Shown here one piece after another: positions 8,272 through 18,620 of a stretch of 64,000 nt of DNA; within the stretch, counting starts at the first letter, position 1; the number at the start of each line of letters is the position of its first letter. The notes under the pieces are model-generated. The model had not been told where the DNA came from and ran no database searches. It saw only the letters and a list, made by a program, of their open reading frames with translations. The DNA comes from Candidatus Sabulitectum sp. (GTDB lineage: Bacteria > Fermentibacterota > Fermentibacteria > Fermentibacterales > JCC-6). Made by a program: the position numbers and the translations under genes. The stretch spans positions 32,728 through 96,727 of the forward strand of contig JAGLOJ010000014.1 in NCBI GenBank assembly GCA_023139045.1, given 5' to 3'.

Positions 8272-10725
8272 TTACTGTACTTTAAGCATCTTCTGAGTAA
8301 GAACCTGACCGGCAGTCTCAAGTCGGCAGAAGTAAACTCCTGCACCGACTGGAGAACCTGCTGCATCAGTTCCATCCCAGATGATAGTATGGTTTGCCGC
8401 TGCCATCTCTTCGTTGGCAATGGTTGTTACAAGGCGACCGGTCATGTCAAAGACATTTACCCTTACATTTCCGCCGACAGGAAGGCCGAAGCTTATTGCT
8501 GTCTGTGCGGTGAACGGGTTGGGTGCGTTGCCTCCGAGCACAAGCTGCGCCGGAATCTCCGGTGAGAAAACACCGAAGCCCTCGCCAAGAGCATAAATTC
8601 CGCCCTCTTCAACAGTTGCAAATATCTTCCCATTCTGCATCCAGCTGTCAAGTTTGACCCAGCCCTCATTTGTGTAACGATACACAGATGCGGCATTGGT
8701 GCTGCTGTTAAATGAGAGAGTTCCAGTTACTGCTGGAATGGCAACGGGACCGACAATAATACCGGTCATCCGACTGCGAATATCAGCAATGGAAAGGCCG
8801 GATTCCATGGCAAGACCAAGGGTACTGGTTTCTGCCAGGGTAATCATACTCCCGCTGGGAGCTCCGCCCTTAGGTACATCGAAGAAAACATTATCGATCT
8901 CCAGGCTGACATCGGTGTCGGCAAACCCAACTGCCACTTCGCGAATTCCCTGCACGGTATGGCCTGTGCTGTCAAATCCGCTGAAGCTGAGAGTGTAGGT
9001 TCCGCTAGCCCAGGCGGGGAATATTCCCGTGAAAAGGCCACCATAGAAGCTGCTCATCTTGATGTTCTGTGTTGAATCACCAATTTGTGCTTTAAATACG
9101 GGGCCTACCCAGTCATATCCCTCGATCTCATCGGTATCCGCATCCACCAGAGCCGTATAAACAGTTATGTACTGAGACATAATACCATTCTGGTGAAGAG
9201 CGGTCTCTGTTTCCGGGGCAACTTCATCATTGGAGATGTAGTACCTCATGCCCATGGCACCGCCGGGGTTGTTGTTTGTCAGAATGATGTAGGTGTTTGG
9301 ATCGCTCAGCGTGAAAGAAGTGTTGTAAAACTCATCAAAAACAAATGGTTCCACAGAGATGAACTCACCAGCCGCGTCATCACACTTGATAAGAAGGCCT
9401 TCCCAGCGCGAGTTTACAGCACTGTTGGCTCCGGAACCATCAGAGTACTGACCATTGATGAATGTTACCCAGTCTTCTGTATAAGTGTTAAAACGGCAGT
9501 ACTGGCTTGCCCAGACAGGCCCCTTCAATGCACGGGTCAATGGTGCAATCCATCCTTCAATGGGAAAGGAGTTAAAGGTCTTTGTGAAAGCAGCAGGCAT
9601 TAATGCATGCGACCAGTTTTCCTGAGTTGTTCCCTCAAGGAAATCATACATGTAGATGCCCCCGGCATAATCACTGCGGAAGTCATTGTGAAGGTTGCAG
9701 ACCAACCAGTCGAAGTAAAGCGGAACAACATGGTCATTCACTGCTGTTTCTTCATCAGCGGCAGGATCGATTGCAAGAGCAATCGAGAGCATTCCGACAT
9801 TTTCTGTATCCATGGCAATGGTGGAGATGATGTCATCCCCCTCACGCTGTGCAAGATACATAAACCAGAGGAACTGCTGCCCCTTGGATGCTTCATGATC
9901 GTACTTGGCATTAGCAGCCTGAGAGTTGATCAACTCGATATATGCAACATTCGCGAATCCCTTAAGAAGTCCGAAGGCGCCGTGCTCATACACAGATGTA
10001 TGCGTAAAACCAAAGCATCGGTACTGCATAACCTGAGAAATTCCACGAATCAGCCAGCGTTCTTCTTCTTTCTGGCTTGAAATCATGATTAGATCTGCCA
10101 GACCATTCGCCAGGTTCCACTCTCTCATCTCTACCGCTGCAGGCATCAAAAACGGCAAGAGGGTATTCGAATGAATGTTTACATAGAACACTTCCATGGC
10201 TTCGCCTTCTATCTCGTTGTAAGACAGATCAGCGTAGTGCATAATGTTCATTGGTACCGTTGATGTTGAACTGGCGCTGTATCTGGTAGGTATCGCAGCG
10301 AGAATAACAACGACTTTGCCGTCGCTGTTCAAATCCTCGGGTACTCCACAGTCTGCAGTTACTGTACCCCATACATTATCTTCGAATGAGGCAGTAAGCG
10401 CTGCGAAATCTGCGGGATCCACAAGATTAAGGGTATCATTTGATCCCCATACAATCTTGGGTACGAATGTTGTATCCCCATTGCCGCCACTGTTGTCAAT
10501 ACGACTGGTGTCCTGAACCAGCCATACTGCGTGATCGGTTATGGCGCGACAGGTAAATATGTGTTCTTCCGGCGTTTGAGCGAACTCCTGCAGGTCAGGA
10601 ACAAGCACGGTTACCTGATCATTTACCTCAATTGCTGAGGCATTGCCAACACCGAGGAGCGGCATCAGGAGAACAGCGAAGACGGCAAGAAGACCAATCC
10701 TCCCTTTTCTCGGCAATCTGTTCAT
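8272..10725 (-). CDS. secreted M30/immune-inhibitor-A-like protein with FlgD/T9SS-type C-terminal sorting domain
   Basis: Signal peptide MNRLPRKGRIGLLAVFAVLLMPLLGVGNASA; C-term NAPNPFTAQTAISFGLPVGGNVRVNVFDMTGRLVTTI...AGVYFCRLETAGQVLTQKMLKVQ. Confidence 0.7.
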   Translation of the reverse strand: MNRLPRKGRIGLLAVFAVLLMPLLGVGNASAIEVNDQVTVLVPDLQEFAQTPEEHIFTCRAITDHAVWLVQDTSRIDNSGGNGDTTFVPKIVWGSNDTLNLVDPADFAALTASFEDNVWGTVTADCGVPEDLNSDGKVVVILAAIPTRYSASSTSTVPMNIMHYADLSYNEIEGEAMEVFYVNIHSNTLLPFLMPAAVEMREWNLANGLADLIMISSQKEEERWLIRGISQVMQYRCFGFTHTSVYEHGAFGLLKGFANVAYIELINSQAANAKYDHEASKGQQFLWFMYLAQREGDDIISTIAMDTENVGMLSIALAIDPAADEETAVNDHVVPLYFDWLVCNLHNDFRSDYAGGIYMYDFLEGTTQENWSHALMPAAFTKTFNSFPIEGWIAPLTRALKGPVWASQYCRFNTYTEDWVTFINGQYSDGSGANSAVNSRWEGLLIKCDDAAGEFISVEPFVFDEFYNTSFTLSDPNTYIILTNNNPGGAMGMRYYISNDEVAPETETALHQNGIMSQYITVYTALVDADTDEIEGYDWVGPVFKAQIGDSTQNIKMSSFYGGLFTGIFPAWASGTYTLSFSGFDSTGHTVQGIREVAVGFADTDVSLEIDNVFFDVPKGGAPSGSMITLAETSTLGLAMESGLSIADIRSRMTGIIVGPVAIPAVTGTLSFNSSTNAASVYRYTNEGWVKLDSWMQNGKIFATVEEGGIYALGEGFGVFSPEIPAQLVLGGNAPNPFTAQTAISFGLPVGGNVRVNVFDMTGRLVTTIANEEMAAANHTIIWDGTDAAGSPVGAGVYFCRLETAGQVLTQKMLKVQ

Positions 10726-10825
10726 TTGAACCTCCTCGTAACTAGGTTTCTTTGTTACTTCGTATCTATTTTCTGCACCTGATTCTATGAATCGGTGCGC
10801 TTTATACATTTTTCGGCAGTACACA

Positions 10826-12151
10826 CTAAAACTCATCATCGCCTCCGGAACTTCCGCCGCTGCGATTGACATTTTGTAACATGCTCTGCCAGTTTGAATA
10901 GCTGACTTCACCCTCTACTGTGGAATATATCTGGAGATAATCTCCATTACCCATCAGATCAGCAAAAACAAAGCCCTCCTGCTCGGAACTGTAGTAGGTC
11001 CAGAGCTCGTAAGGTGCCTGAGTTGTACTGAAAGGATCTGATTCCACCTCGTCGGGTTCACCGAAAATCAGGTACACCCTTCCCCTGTCAGTTTCCCATC
11101 CCTCTTTTCCCAGGGCTGAGAATCTTGCGGCCACGACTCTGCTTCTTTCCAGATATCCGTTGTGCTCCCCTGGATTGGCATTCCAGTAGTTGTTGTAGTA
11201 AAGTGCCTTTCCGTCCTCGTCTAACCTGTTGAACAGTTCTGCTTCCTCCCGGTTCAGAAGAAGGGGGAATTCGATCAAACATCCGGTAGAGAAAATCTCC
11301 GGGGTTTGAACGGATTCAACAACTGGAAGAAAAACTTCCACAACCAGAGGTTTAAATACTGAACCTAAGGTATCCCCATTCTGAGTGTAGGTGACAGAAA
11401 GGGTGTAAAGCCCCGGTTCTCTCACCACGGAAAGATCGATACTGTCAATCAAAGCAATCGTTTCCATTCCATCCGGAATGGAAATAACGTCTGCAGGTCT
11501 GGCGAAGATTGGCAGCCCTTCAGGATTCAGCAGTTTGCTGTACCTTAGAATATCAGTTCCCCCGAGGGAGTAGATCTCCTGGTAGGTATACAGCATGCTT
11601 TCACCCGGTACGGCAAACCTGGTTGATGCAGCTGGAAACACAATAATGCTTCCCTTCAAAAGCGAGTTAACCGAACCCTCAACTGCCGGCATGATAGTTC
11701 TGGCAATCTCAACATCACTTAGATGTTCAGGATGCTCAACAGAAAGTTCCCTGACAGCAACCCCCTGACGGCCATTGCCTGCATCTGTCATGCTTACAGT
11801 TAGTATCCAGTCACCCTCAAGTACAGGCAGCAGTGTGCAGTTTACCGCACGGCCACTTTCACTCCACGCAAGTGGAGTATTCCAAATGTCAGCCGCTACA
11901 GTATCACCCGGTACAGAGCAGAGAGATATCTCTGTAGTGAAGAGACACATTCCATCTGAACCCCGGGAAAACTGTGCGATATCCACTTCCTGATACACTT
12001 CAAGAAGAAGAGTATCTCCAGCCCCGGCTCTGATGCTGAAAACGGCTGTGTCAATGGCAAAATCAATATTGCCACGACTCACTGTTGCCAGCCCGAGGGC
12101 CGCCGCTGTAAATGCCAGTACCAGAAGAAGAGCAGTGGTGCTTCTAGTCAT
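10826..12151 (-). CDS. GWxTD domain-containing protein
   Basis: LGKEGWETDRGRVYLIFGEPDEVESDPF...YELWTYYSSEQEGFVFADLMGNGDYLQIYS. Confidence 0.8.
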   Translation of the reverse strand: MTRSTTALLLVLAFTAAALGLATVSRGNIDFAIDTAVFSIRAGAGDTLLLEVYQEVDIAQFSRGSDGMCLFTTEISLCSVPGDTVAADIWNTPLAWSESGRAVNCTLLPVLEGDWILTVSMTDAGNGRQGVAVRELSVEHPEHLSDVEIARTIMPAVEGSVNSLLKGSIIVFPAASTRFAVPGESMLYTYQEIYSLGGTDILRYSKLLNPEGLPIFARPADVISIPDGMETIALIDSIDLSVVREPGLYTLSVTYTQNGDTLGSVFKPLVVEVFLPVVESVQTPEIFSTGCLIEFPLLLNREEAELFNRLDEDGKALYYNNYWNANPGEHNGYLERSRVVAARFSALGKEGWETDRGRVYLIFGEPDEVESDPFSTTQAPYELWTYYSSEQEGFVFADLMGNGDYLQIYSTVEGEVSYSNWQSMLQNVNRSGGSSGGDDEF

Positions 12152-13313
12152 GTGACCATCCCTCTCTTGCGTTGAATGCTCTATCCACAATATTCCAGCC
12201 CTCGACCATTTCGTAATATCCGTATCCGTCCTGATCTACGAAAGTGACCGCAAGGGAAGGAGTAAAATACTGCCAGGTAATGTAGGGGTAGTAACCAATC
12301 TCAAACGGGAAATTCTCTACAATGTCCGGTTCTCCCATTTTTGCATAAACTACGCCCCTGTCGGTGTTTATTCCACGTATTCCAGTGGTACTGAAATCTC
12401 TTGAGATCCTGTCAAGTCTGAGCAGGTATGCATCAAGGTATTCATTCTCTCTGGTTGCCGGGTTGGGATCCCGCCGGGCCCAGAAATCTGACATTACAGA
12501 ATTTCTGTCTCCAAGACCTCCGGCTCGTTCAAGCTCTCTCATTTCATGGGTTGAAGCAATTGGTCTGATAAGAGTTTTCGTCTCATCAACATCATCACCC
12601 CACATATCCCAGGATTCGAGAACCAGAATTGAACTGGACGAGGAGGCAACAACACTGTCGCCTTGAAGAGCAGCCACAGTAAACCTGTATCTGCCTTTTT
12701 CAAGGCCATTGAGAGAAACATCTGCAGAGTAGGAAATTACTCTATCTTCCCTGGCCTCACTTGTCAGCCAACCCTCCCGAACAACATCCGTTGATCTGTC
12801 AAGAAGGGCATAGGCTACGGGTGGTACATATTCTTCTTCCTCATTTTCCGGTATGTAAACATTCCAGAAGAGGCTGACACAACCGGAAGCCCTCACACAG
12901 CCGTCGGGAGAAATCCTGACGCCTCCGCTTGACCAGAGAGTACCATTTGCAGCATCGATAAATATCTCGACTTCACTGCTGAGGATTGCTCCCGATTCAA
13001 GGTCTGTGAGGGTAACGGATACAATATGTCCACCTGTTTCAAGTAAGTCGTAAGCAAGTACTTCACTAATCGGGAAAGAAGCATCTGTGATCCTGCTGCC
13101 TTTGCGAAGAAAACCTTCGCCGTCGATAGTGGCTGTTATCTCATAAGAGACAAGTGAACCACCGGCAACTGTGCTTACTGCGATAAGATCCTCCTCGTTT
13201 ATCAGAACCGTTACCTCTGCTGATCCGGTATCTGTGGACCTGGAGGGGTAAGAACTCCAACTGAGACTGAAACTTGTCAACGCAAGCATTGTAAGGGCTG
13301 CAGCAAGTGTCAT
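12144..13313 (-). CDS. GWxTD domain-containing protein (second copy)
   Basis: RGINTDRGVVYAKMGEPDIVENFPFEIGYYPYITWQYF; preceded by RLDRISRDF helix typical of the family. Confidence 0.75.
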   Translation of the reverse strand: MTLAAALTMLALTSFSLSWSSYPSRSTDTGSAEVTVLINEEDLIAVSTVAGGSLVSYEITATIDGEGFLRKGSRITDASFPISEVLAYDLLETGGHIVSVTLTDLESGAILSSEVEIFIDAANGTLWSSGGVRISPDGCVRASGCVSLFWNVYIPENEEEEYVPPVAYALLDRSTDVVREGWLTSEAREDRVISYSADVSLNGLEKGRYRFTVAALQGDSVVASSSSSILVLESWDMWGDDVDETKTLIRPIASTHEMRELERAGGLGDRNSVMSDFWARRDPNPATRENEYLDAYLLRLDRISRDFSTTGIRGINTDRGVVYAKMGEPDIVENFPFEIGYYPYITWQYFTPSLAVTFVDQDGYGYYEMVEGWNIVDRAFNAREGWSHD

Positions 13314-13370
13314 TCAAGCCTTTCCGAGAGTCGGGAAGGGAAAACCCTTCCGGTTTATCCAGCTATCCTG

Positions 13371-14348
13371 CTAGAATGAAAATCCAAGACTGGCACGGTG
13401 AACCATTTCCAGTCTGTTGAAATCCTGATACGCGTAATCAAGAGTCAGAGCCTTGTCTCCCATAGGTACACGGAAACCGGCACCTGCGCTGAGACCCTCT
13501 TCATCTGTGTTCACACGATAGCCGCCCCTGAGGGCGATCATGTTGTTGTACCAGTACTCCGCACCAATGTTAACCTGCTCAACATTGTCGGCAGGATGTA
13601 CACCATCCACCTCCACGATGACCTGATGAGGACCCTGATCAACCACATCCATGGCAAGACCGATTCTGAAGTTCATGGGCATGGCATAAGGATCGTAGGT
13701 GTCAGTGGAATCTGATCCACTGTACCAGTTCTGACCCTCGCCGCCGGGGGTAAGCTCCGGTCCGAAGTTCTGAATTGACATTCCGATACGAAGTGTCTTG
13801 AAACCTGTGTCATAAAGTGTACCAATATCGACGGCAATGCCACCTGCTGATACATCATCCCAGGCCTCACGGACATACTTTGCAGTCAGCCCCGCACTGA
13901 ATCTGTCGGTAAGCATCCTTGCAAAAGAAAGACCAACAACCATGTCTGAGCATGTGAAGGTTTCTGTTCCATTGGGATCCTCAACCGTGGTCCGGTATAT
14001 GTCGCCGCTTGAAAGCAGACCGAACTGCAGGGCGATAGTACCGATACCAGTCAATTCGTGCGTAACAATGCCACTGCCGTAAAGCATGTCGGCGTAGAGC
14101 TGTGTACCCGAGAACTGGAACTGTGTTCCGGGAACCCTTACGAGAGCACCTGGATTCCAGTAAGCAGCACTGGGATCATCAGCTGTAGCGACAAAGGCAC
14201 CGCCCATAGCCACTCCACGGCATCCAACGCCGATTTTAAGGAACTGGGCACCTGACGTTCCTGTTTTTGCAAAGGAAGCCTCCGCAAGAGCAGGGAACAG
14301 CAGGAAGGCAACCAGTGCGGTTGCAAGTATCATGCTTGTTCGCTTCAT
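13371..14348 (-). CDS. PorV/PorQ-family outer membrane beta-barrel protein
   Basis: KTGTSGAQFLKIGVGCRGVAMGGAFVATADDPSAAYWNPGAL; terminal aromatic GFSF. Confidence 0.85.
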   Translation of the reverse strand: MKRTSMILATALVAFLLFPALAEASFAKTGTSGAQFLKIGVGCRGVAMGGAFVATADDPSAAYWNPGALVRVPGTQFQFSGTQLYADMLYGSGIVTHELTGIGTIALQFGLLSSGDIYRTTVEDPNGTETFTCSDMVVGLSFARMLTDRFSAGLTAKYVREAWDDVSAGGIAVDIGTLYDTGFKTLRIGMSIQNFGPELTPGGEGQNWYSGSDSTDTYDPYAMPMNFRIGLAMDVVDQGPHQVIVEVDGVHPADNVEQVNIGAEYWYNNMIALRGGYRVNTDEEGLSAGAGFRVPMGDKALTLDYAYQDFNRLEMVHRASLGFSF

Positions 14349-14361
14349 GGTTTCCTCCCTT

Positions 14362-16629
14362 CTACTTGATGATTGCGAACTTATCAATCACAAAGTCGTC
14401 TGCGGTCTCTACTCTGTAAACGTAGAGGCCAGTTACTATATCCTGATCATTTCTGGAGACAAGATCCCAGTATTCTGTACCAACCTCACCAGTATAATCA
14501 CGATGCTCAAGAGATATTACATGATCTCCCGCAAGTGTAAATATGTGAATATCACACATGGATGGAAGATTAACGAATGCAATTTTGTTAAAGTAGGTTG
14601 TTTCCCAGGCTGCACTCATCTTGTAGGGATTGGGAACTACTCTCACATTCTCGGTCCAGTTGGCATCAGTACCCCAGTTCGGAGTAACAGCAACGGGAAC
14701 TCCCTCTAAAGACTGCTTGTAATTGCTTTTGGTGCTTTCAACAAGAGTTTCGGCATCATAGGCAGTAACAACATAGTAGTAAGGGAAACCGTTACGGGCT
14801 GTGTTATCCGTGTACTCGTGAACACCGGCCTCAGTTATCGTAGCGATGACTTCGAAGTTGCCGGGCTCAAAGGTAGAACGATATACCTTGTATCCACCGA
14901 ACGGGGAATATGCTTCTGCATTGGCGCCCCACTCAAGATGAACAGCGTTGTTCTGACCTTCGTAGAAAAGAACTGGCGTAGGAGGAAGATCGGGCACTCC
15001 CCAGTCGCCATCAAGGTAGTAGGCACTGAGAAGCTCATCTGCCGCCTCTCTTGCACCTTCAAGGCCGAGACCAATAAGCCAGCCACCTATAACGAACAGG
15101 CTGTCGCCGTCGTCAAGGGTCACCGGGCCCATGTTGGGAAGGAACCTGTAATCGAATACAGGATACGTGAGGGCAAAAGGGTTGTCGTAAACAAACGGCC
15201 ACGGACCGGGATTTGGTGCGACTCTCGCTTCCGGTGTATTGGGGTTTCCAACCCAGTTTTCCATGTAGGCCGGTCCACTGTGCTGACCACTCTGGTCAGG
15301 GAAAACACCCCACATGTAGTCATAAACCTGAAGATCACTTCCAGGATCACTTTCCCAGTTCCACCAGGCATGACTTAGTGGAATAGCAACGTCATAAACA
15401 TCACAAGGACGCTCAACATCACCGTTGGCTTTCACTACCCAGAGGTCAAGCAAACGCCAGCCGATAAAACCGTTACAGGGTACATCAATGTGCTGATCAC
15501 CGCTGTCATCACTTGTGCTTCCTGTTGCATCACTGTCCCACATGTAGCTCATGTTTCGAGGAACAACGGCGTAGGTTGTGTCTCCTACTACATGCTGCCA
15601 GAAATTCTCCGGGCGGTTACCCTCTGTAAACATATCCATACCGGTTCCGCTGTTGACAGGATAGATATAGGTTGAAGGGTCATTAAAATTAGTTGTCTTG
15701 AAAAGTATGGTGTAATGGTCGGAAACACCGTCACCATTGACATCATTATCCATGAAACTGTCAGATCCGATGTAGTTGTAGTAGTACCAGATGTTGTCGG
15801 GATCGTCTTTTTCCAGCGGGCTGTCAGGATTCTGCTGGTAAACATAGATGTTCTGCTCACTGGCAATAGTTTCATCGTCGAAAACATACTCGAAGTCTGG
15901 TGCTGTTGTAACATCACCGCTGTTAAGCCAGATGGCATGTCCATCATAGTAGACCATATCATCCAGGTGCGTTTCTACAGGGTTTGCGGTGGCAATATCA
16001 CAGTCACCGCGAATGCCCAGAACCAGGCCGTCAAGAGGCTTACCGCTGCCATACTGGCTGTGGTGTGTTACAGCAAACTTGTTTGCGATAAAGTTGTTGT
16101 AACCGGGTGTTCCCCAACTGTAGTTTTCCTCCCAGACCTGCATTCCGTACGGATTCTCGTTTCTGGAGGCATACCAGTCATCATAACCGTACTGAGTCTG
16201 CTCAAGAGCAGTGGGGCCCGGAACAAGTTTTTCCATGGGGAAACCCTCGCTCGTCCAGAGCTCGTAGCCAGAGCTGGCGTTTGCGTTGGCGCAGCTTGCC
16301 CATTTACCGAGACTGTCTTGGAATGAGCTGGTAATTTTACCGGCGCACGAGCTGAAAAGAGTACCCTGCCAGAGGTAGTAACTTCCCGACCCGGCGGGCC
16401 ACTCCATTGAAGGGTATTCTGCTTTGCTGTCACCGAACACGCCGATGTTCAGAAATGTACACCAGACATTACTCAGGTTGTGCAGTCCCATGACCACGGC
16501 AGGCCTGTCATCTGTGCCTTCCGGCAATGGAACTTGTCTAAGATTTCTTGCGAGGCCGGTACCTGCAAACACAAAGAGTGCAAGCACGACGAGTGCAAGG
16601 AGTCCGCGACTTCGCCTCGTATTCCTCAT
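14362..16629 (-). CDS. large secreted protein with T9SS-type C-terminal domain
   Basis: Signal peptide MRNTRRSRGLLALVVLALFVFAGTGLA; fibronectin-like segment; C-term VRVVPNPYKMSAAWE...IHIFTLAGDHVISLEH...GLYVYRVETADDFVIDKFAIIK. Confidence 0.75.
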   Translation of the reverse strand: MRNTRRSRGLLALVVLALFVFAGTGLARNLRQVPLPEGTDDRPAVVMGLHNLSNVWCTFLNIGVFGDSKAEYPSMEWPAGSGSYYLWQGTLFSSCAGKITSSFQDSLGKWASCANANASSGYELWTSEGFPMEKLVPGPTALEQTQYGYDDWYASRNENPYGMQVWEENYSWGTPGYNNFIANKFAVTHHSQYGSGKPLDGLVLGIRGDCDIATANPVETHLDDMVYYDGHAIWLNSGDVTTAPDFEYVFDDETIASEQNIYVYQQNPDSPLEKDDPDNIWYYYNYIGSDSFMDNDVNGDGVSDHYTILFKTTNFNDPSTYIYPVNSGTGMDMFTEGNRPENFWQHVVGDTTYAVVPRNMSYMWDSDATGSTSDDSGDQHIDVPCNGFIGWRLLDLWVVKANGDVERPCDVYDVAIPLSHAWWNWESDPGSDLQVYDYMWGVFPDQSGQHSGPAYMENWVGNPNTPEARVAPNPGPWPFVYDNPFALTYPVFDYRFLPNMGPVTLDDGDSLFVIGGWLIGLGLEGAREAADELLSAYYLDGDWGVPDLPPTPVLFYEGQNNAVHLEWGANAEAYSPFGGYKVYRSTFEPGNFEVIATITEAGVHEYTDNTARNGFPYYYVVTAYDAETLVESTKSNYKQSLEGVPVAVTPNWGTDANWTENVRVVPNPYKMSAAWETTYFNKIAFVNLPSMCDIHIFTLAGDHVISLEHRDYTGEVGTEYWDLVSRNDQDIVTGLYVYRVETADDFVIDKFAIIK

Positions 16630-16720
16630 ACTCACTATCACCTCCTGTCTTTCTCCAAACGTGCCTTTCATTGCAGTTCGGATCCTACTTGTGTTGTGTG
16701 TCATACCCATATGCCACACC

Positions 16721-17389
16721 CTAATTAGATAACTCAAAGTTGTAACCCAGTGAGGTCCATACGGCAACAGGTACATTGTTGTTGCGTGCAGGCGACCAGC
16801 GCGTATTCCACGCGGCCGACATGGCAGCCTGATCGAGACTGCTGACTCCACTTGAGTTGTAAAGCTGAACATCAGCCACAGTGCCGTCAGCTTTAACAAA
16901 GATCCAGAGTGTAACCAAACCCTCTACGCCGGCCTGGCTGGCAAGATCAGGGTAGTTTGCGGCTGGCCTGTAGGTGCAAACCGGGAAAACTTCTGCGGCC
17001 ATAAACCGCGGTGGCCCCATTTCCCCGGACTGCCCCATATCGCCAAGCTCATCACTCTGGTCAATGGTTAAAGCTTCTTCAAGCCCTTCTGTGTCGTCGC
17101 TGAGCGACAGCGTAATGTCAAGCTCTTCAATTATTTCTTCCGTTTCATCCTGCAATTCTTCCTGCTCTTCTTCAACTTCTTCTTCCTGTTCTTCAACATC
17201 GTCGTCGAAGGCAATGTCAGCCTCAACGGCTTCCATCTGCGAATCTGAAGTTCGAGTAGACAGCCTGCCCAGTTCACTGGCAGGAATAAACTCGAAGAAG
17301 ATGATCAGAAACGCAAGAGCCACAACAATTCCCCACTCAAAGCCAAGTGCGGACTGTTTTCTGCTCTCTATATCAGCGCTTGTAGACAT
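16721..17389 (-). CDS. tonB: TonB-family energy transducer
   Basis: Single N-terminal TM, Glu/Asp-rich spacer, C-term YPDLASQAGVEGLVTLWIFVKADGTVADVQLYNSSGVSSLDQAAMSAAWNTRWSPA. Confidence 0.85.
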   Translation of the reverse strand: MSTSADIESRKQSALGFEWGIVVALAFLIIFFEFIPASELGRLSTRTSDSQMEAVEADIAFDDDVEEQEEEVEEEQEELQDETEEIIEELDITLSLSDDTEGLEEALTIDQSDELGDMGQSGEMGPPRFMAAEVFPVCTYRPAANYPDLASQAGVEGLVTLWIFVKADGTVADVQLYNSSGVSSLDQAAMSAAWNTRWSPARNNNVPVAVWTSLGYNFELSN

Positions 17390-17400
17390 CTCACCTCCCC

Positions 17401-17865
17401 CTATATTCCTGTGCTCAATTCCTGAGCGTTAAACTGAATGCTGTACAACTCCTCGTAACGAAGATCCGCAAAAAGACCGACCATAGCACTCATAGGGACA
17501 CGAGTGTCTGCATTGAGTACTATGACATCAAGGTGCTTGTTCTGCTCACGCCAGAATTTGTCAGCAAGACCTTTCAGTTGAACTGCAACCTGATCTACAG
17601 GCAGGTCGTAGTCGCCGATTCTTGCTATAACTTCACTCTGGCTGTCACCGGGGTTCATCTGTTTGATCCAGACGGCCACGATGAGATTCTCCTTCCCGAG
17701 CTCGCTCATTACCTGAGGGTGAGCCTGGGGAAAGCGAATTCTGAGACCGGTGTCATCCTTGAAAATGGTTGTAGCCATGAAGAAGACAAGAAGCAGGAAA
17801 ACGATATCCGACATTGTGCTGGATCCTATCGCACTGCCCACCTTCATTCGTCTTTTAAATTTCAT
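17401..17865 (-). CDS. exbD: ExbD/TolR-family protein
   Basis: MSDIVFLLLVFFMATTIF near the N-terminus; adjacent to a second ExbD and ExbB. Confidence 0.85.
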   Translation of the reverse strand: MKFKRRMKVGSAIGSSTMSDIVFLLLVFFMATTIFKDDTGLRIRFPQAHPQVMSELGKENLIVAVWIKQMNPGDSQSEVIARIGDYDLPVDQVAVQLKGLADKFWREQNKHLDVIVLNADTRVPMSAMVGLFADLRYEELYSIQFNAQELSTGI

Positions 17866-18608
17866 TGCACACCACCTAGTCTTTCCTGTATTGTGATACC
17901 GGTACGGCTGACACCGTTGCGCCTGAGAACATCAAGTGCACTGATCATGCCGTCATAATCACAATCGGGGAAAAACTTGAGAATAACAACAAGCTCACTC
18001 TCTCTTACGGCTGAAGCAATATCACCCTGTCTGGCGTCAGCAAGCACCAGAGTATCGCCAAAAGCCACTTCTCCGAAGTTTGGATCGATGACAGTGGGAG
18101 CATCTCCGCCCATGACTTCCCGGATCAGTCCGGAACGCACTATGGCTGTAAGATTCTCTGCCTGAATCGCCGAACTCAAATTGGAATAAGTACCGGATCG
18201 TACACCCTTGGCAACTTCCAGATTGTTCAACAGTCTGGAAGATGTCGCTTCCACTGTTTCTGCTCTCTGAGATGCAAGAGTCATTATTCCAGCCTGAAGA
18301 ATCGGGTCATCAAGGGCTACATCTTCACCGGCTCTGGCCCTCTGCAGCGGCCCGTCGGGGGGCGCCTGGTCTATAAGAGCTACATAGCTTCCCAGACCCC
18401 ACTGCTTGATGGTCATAACAAGCCGGTTTGTTTCATCGATCACTACCTCTTCAGTCTGTTCATCGGGTTTTTTAGGCAGCTGATAGCTGATACCCTTCTG
18501 AACATCAAAAGTGGTTGTCACCAGGAAGAAGATCAGCAGCAGGAATGCAATATCGGACATTGACGAATCGGAAAACTCGCCGGTGGCCCGTGGTCTTTCA
18601 TTGCGCAT
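17862..18608 (-). CDS. exbD: ExbD/TolR-family protein with an extended periplasmic insertion
   Basis: MSDIAFLLLIFFLVTTTFDVQKGISYQLP; overlaps next ExbD by ATGA. Confidence 0.85.
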   Translation of the reverse strand: MRNERPRATGEFSDSSMSDIAFLLLIFFLVTTTFDVQKGISYQLPKKPDEQTEEVVIDETNRLVMTIKQWGLGSYVALIDQAPPDGPLQRARAGEDVALDDPILQAGIMTLASQRAETVEATSSRLLNNLEVAKGVRSGTYSNLSSAIQAENLTAIVRSGLIREVMGGDAPTVIDPNFGEVAFGDTLVLADARQGDIASAVRESELVVILKFFPDCDYDGMISALDVLRRNGVSRTGITIQERLGGVQ

Positions 18609-18620
18609 TCTTGCTCCTTA

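Noticed and set aside
15715-16326. 203-aa plus-strand ORF and similar long antisense ORFs (e.g. 20633-21304, 34110-34853, 50178-50882)
   Set aside because: All lie opposite confident minus-strand genes; no RBS or recognisable domain.
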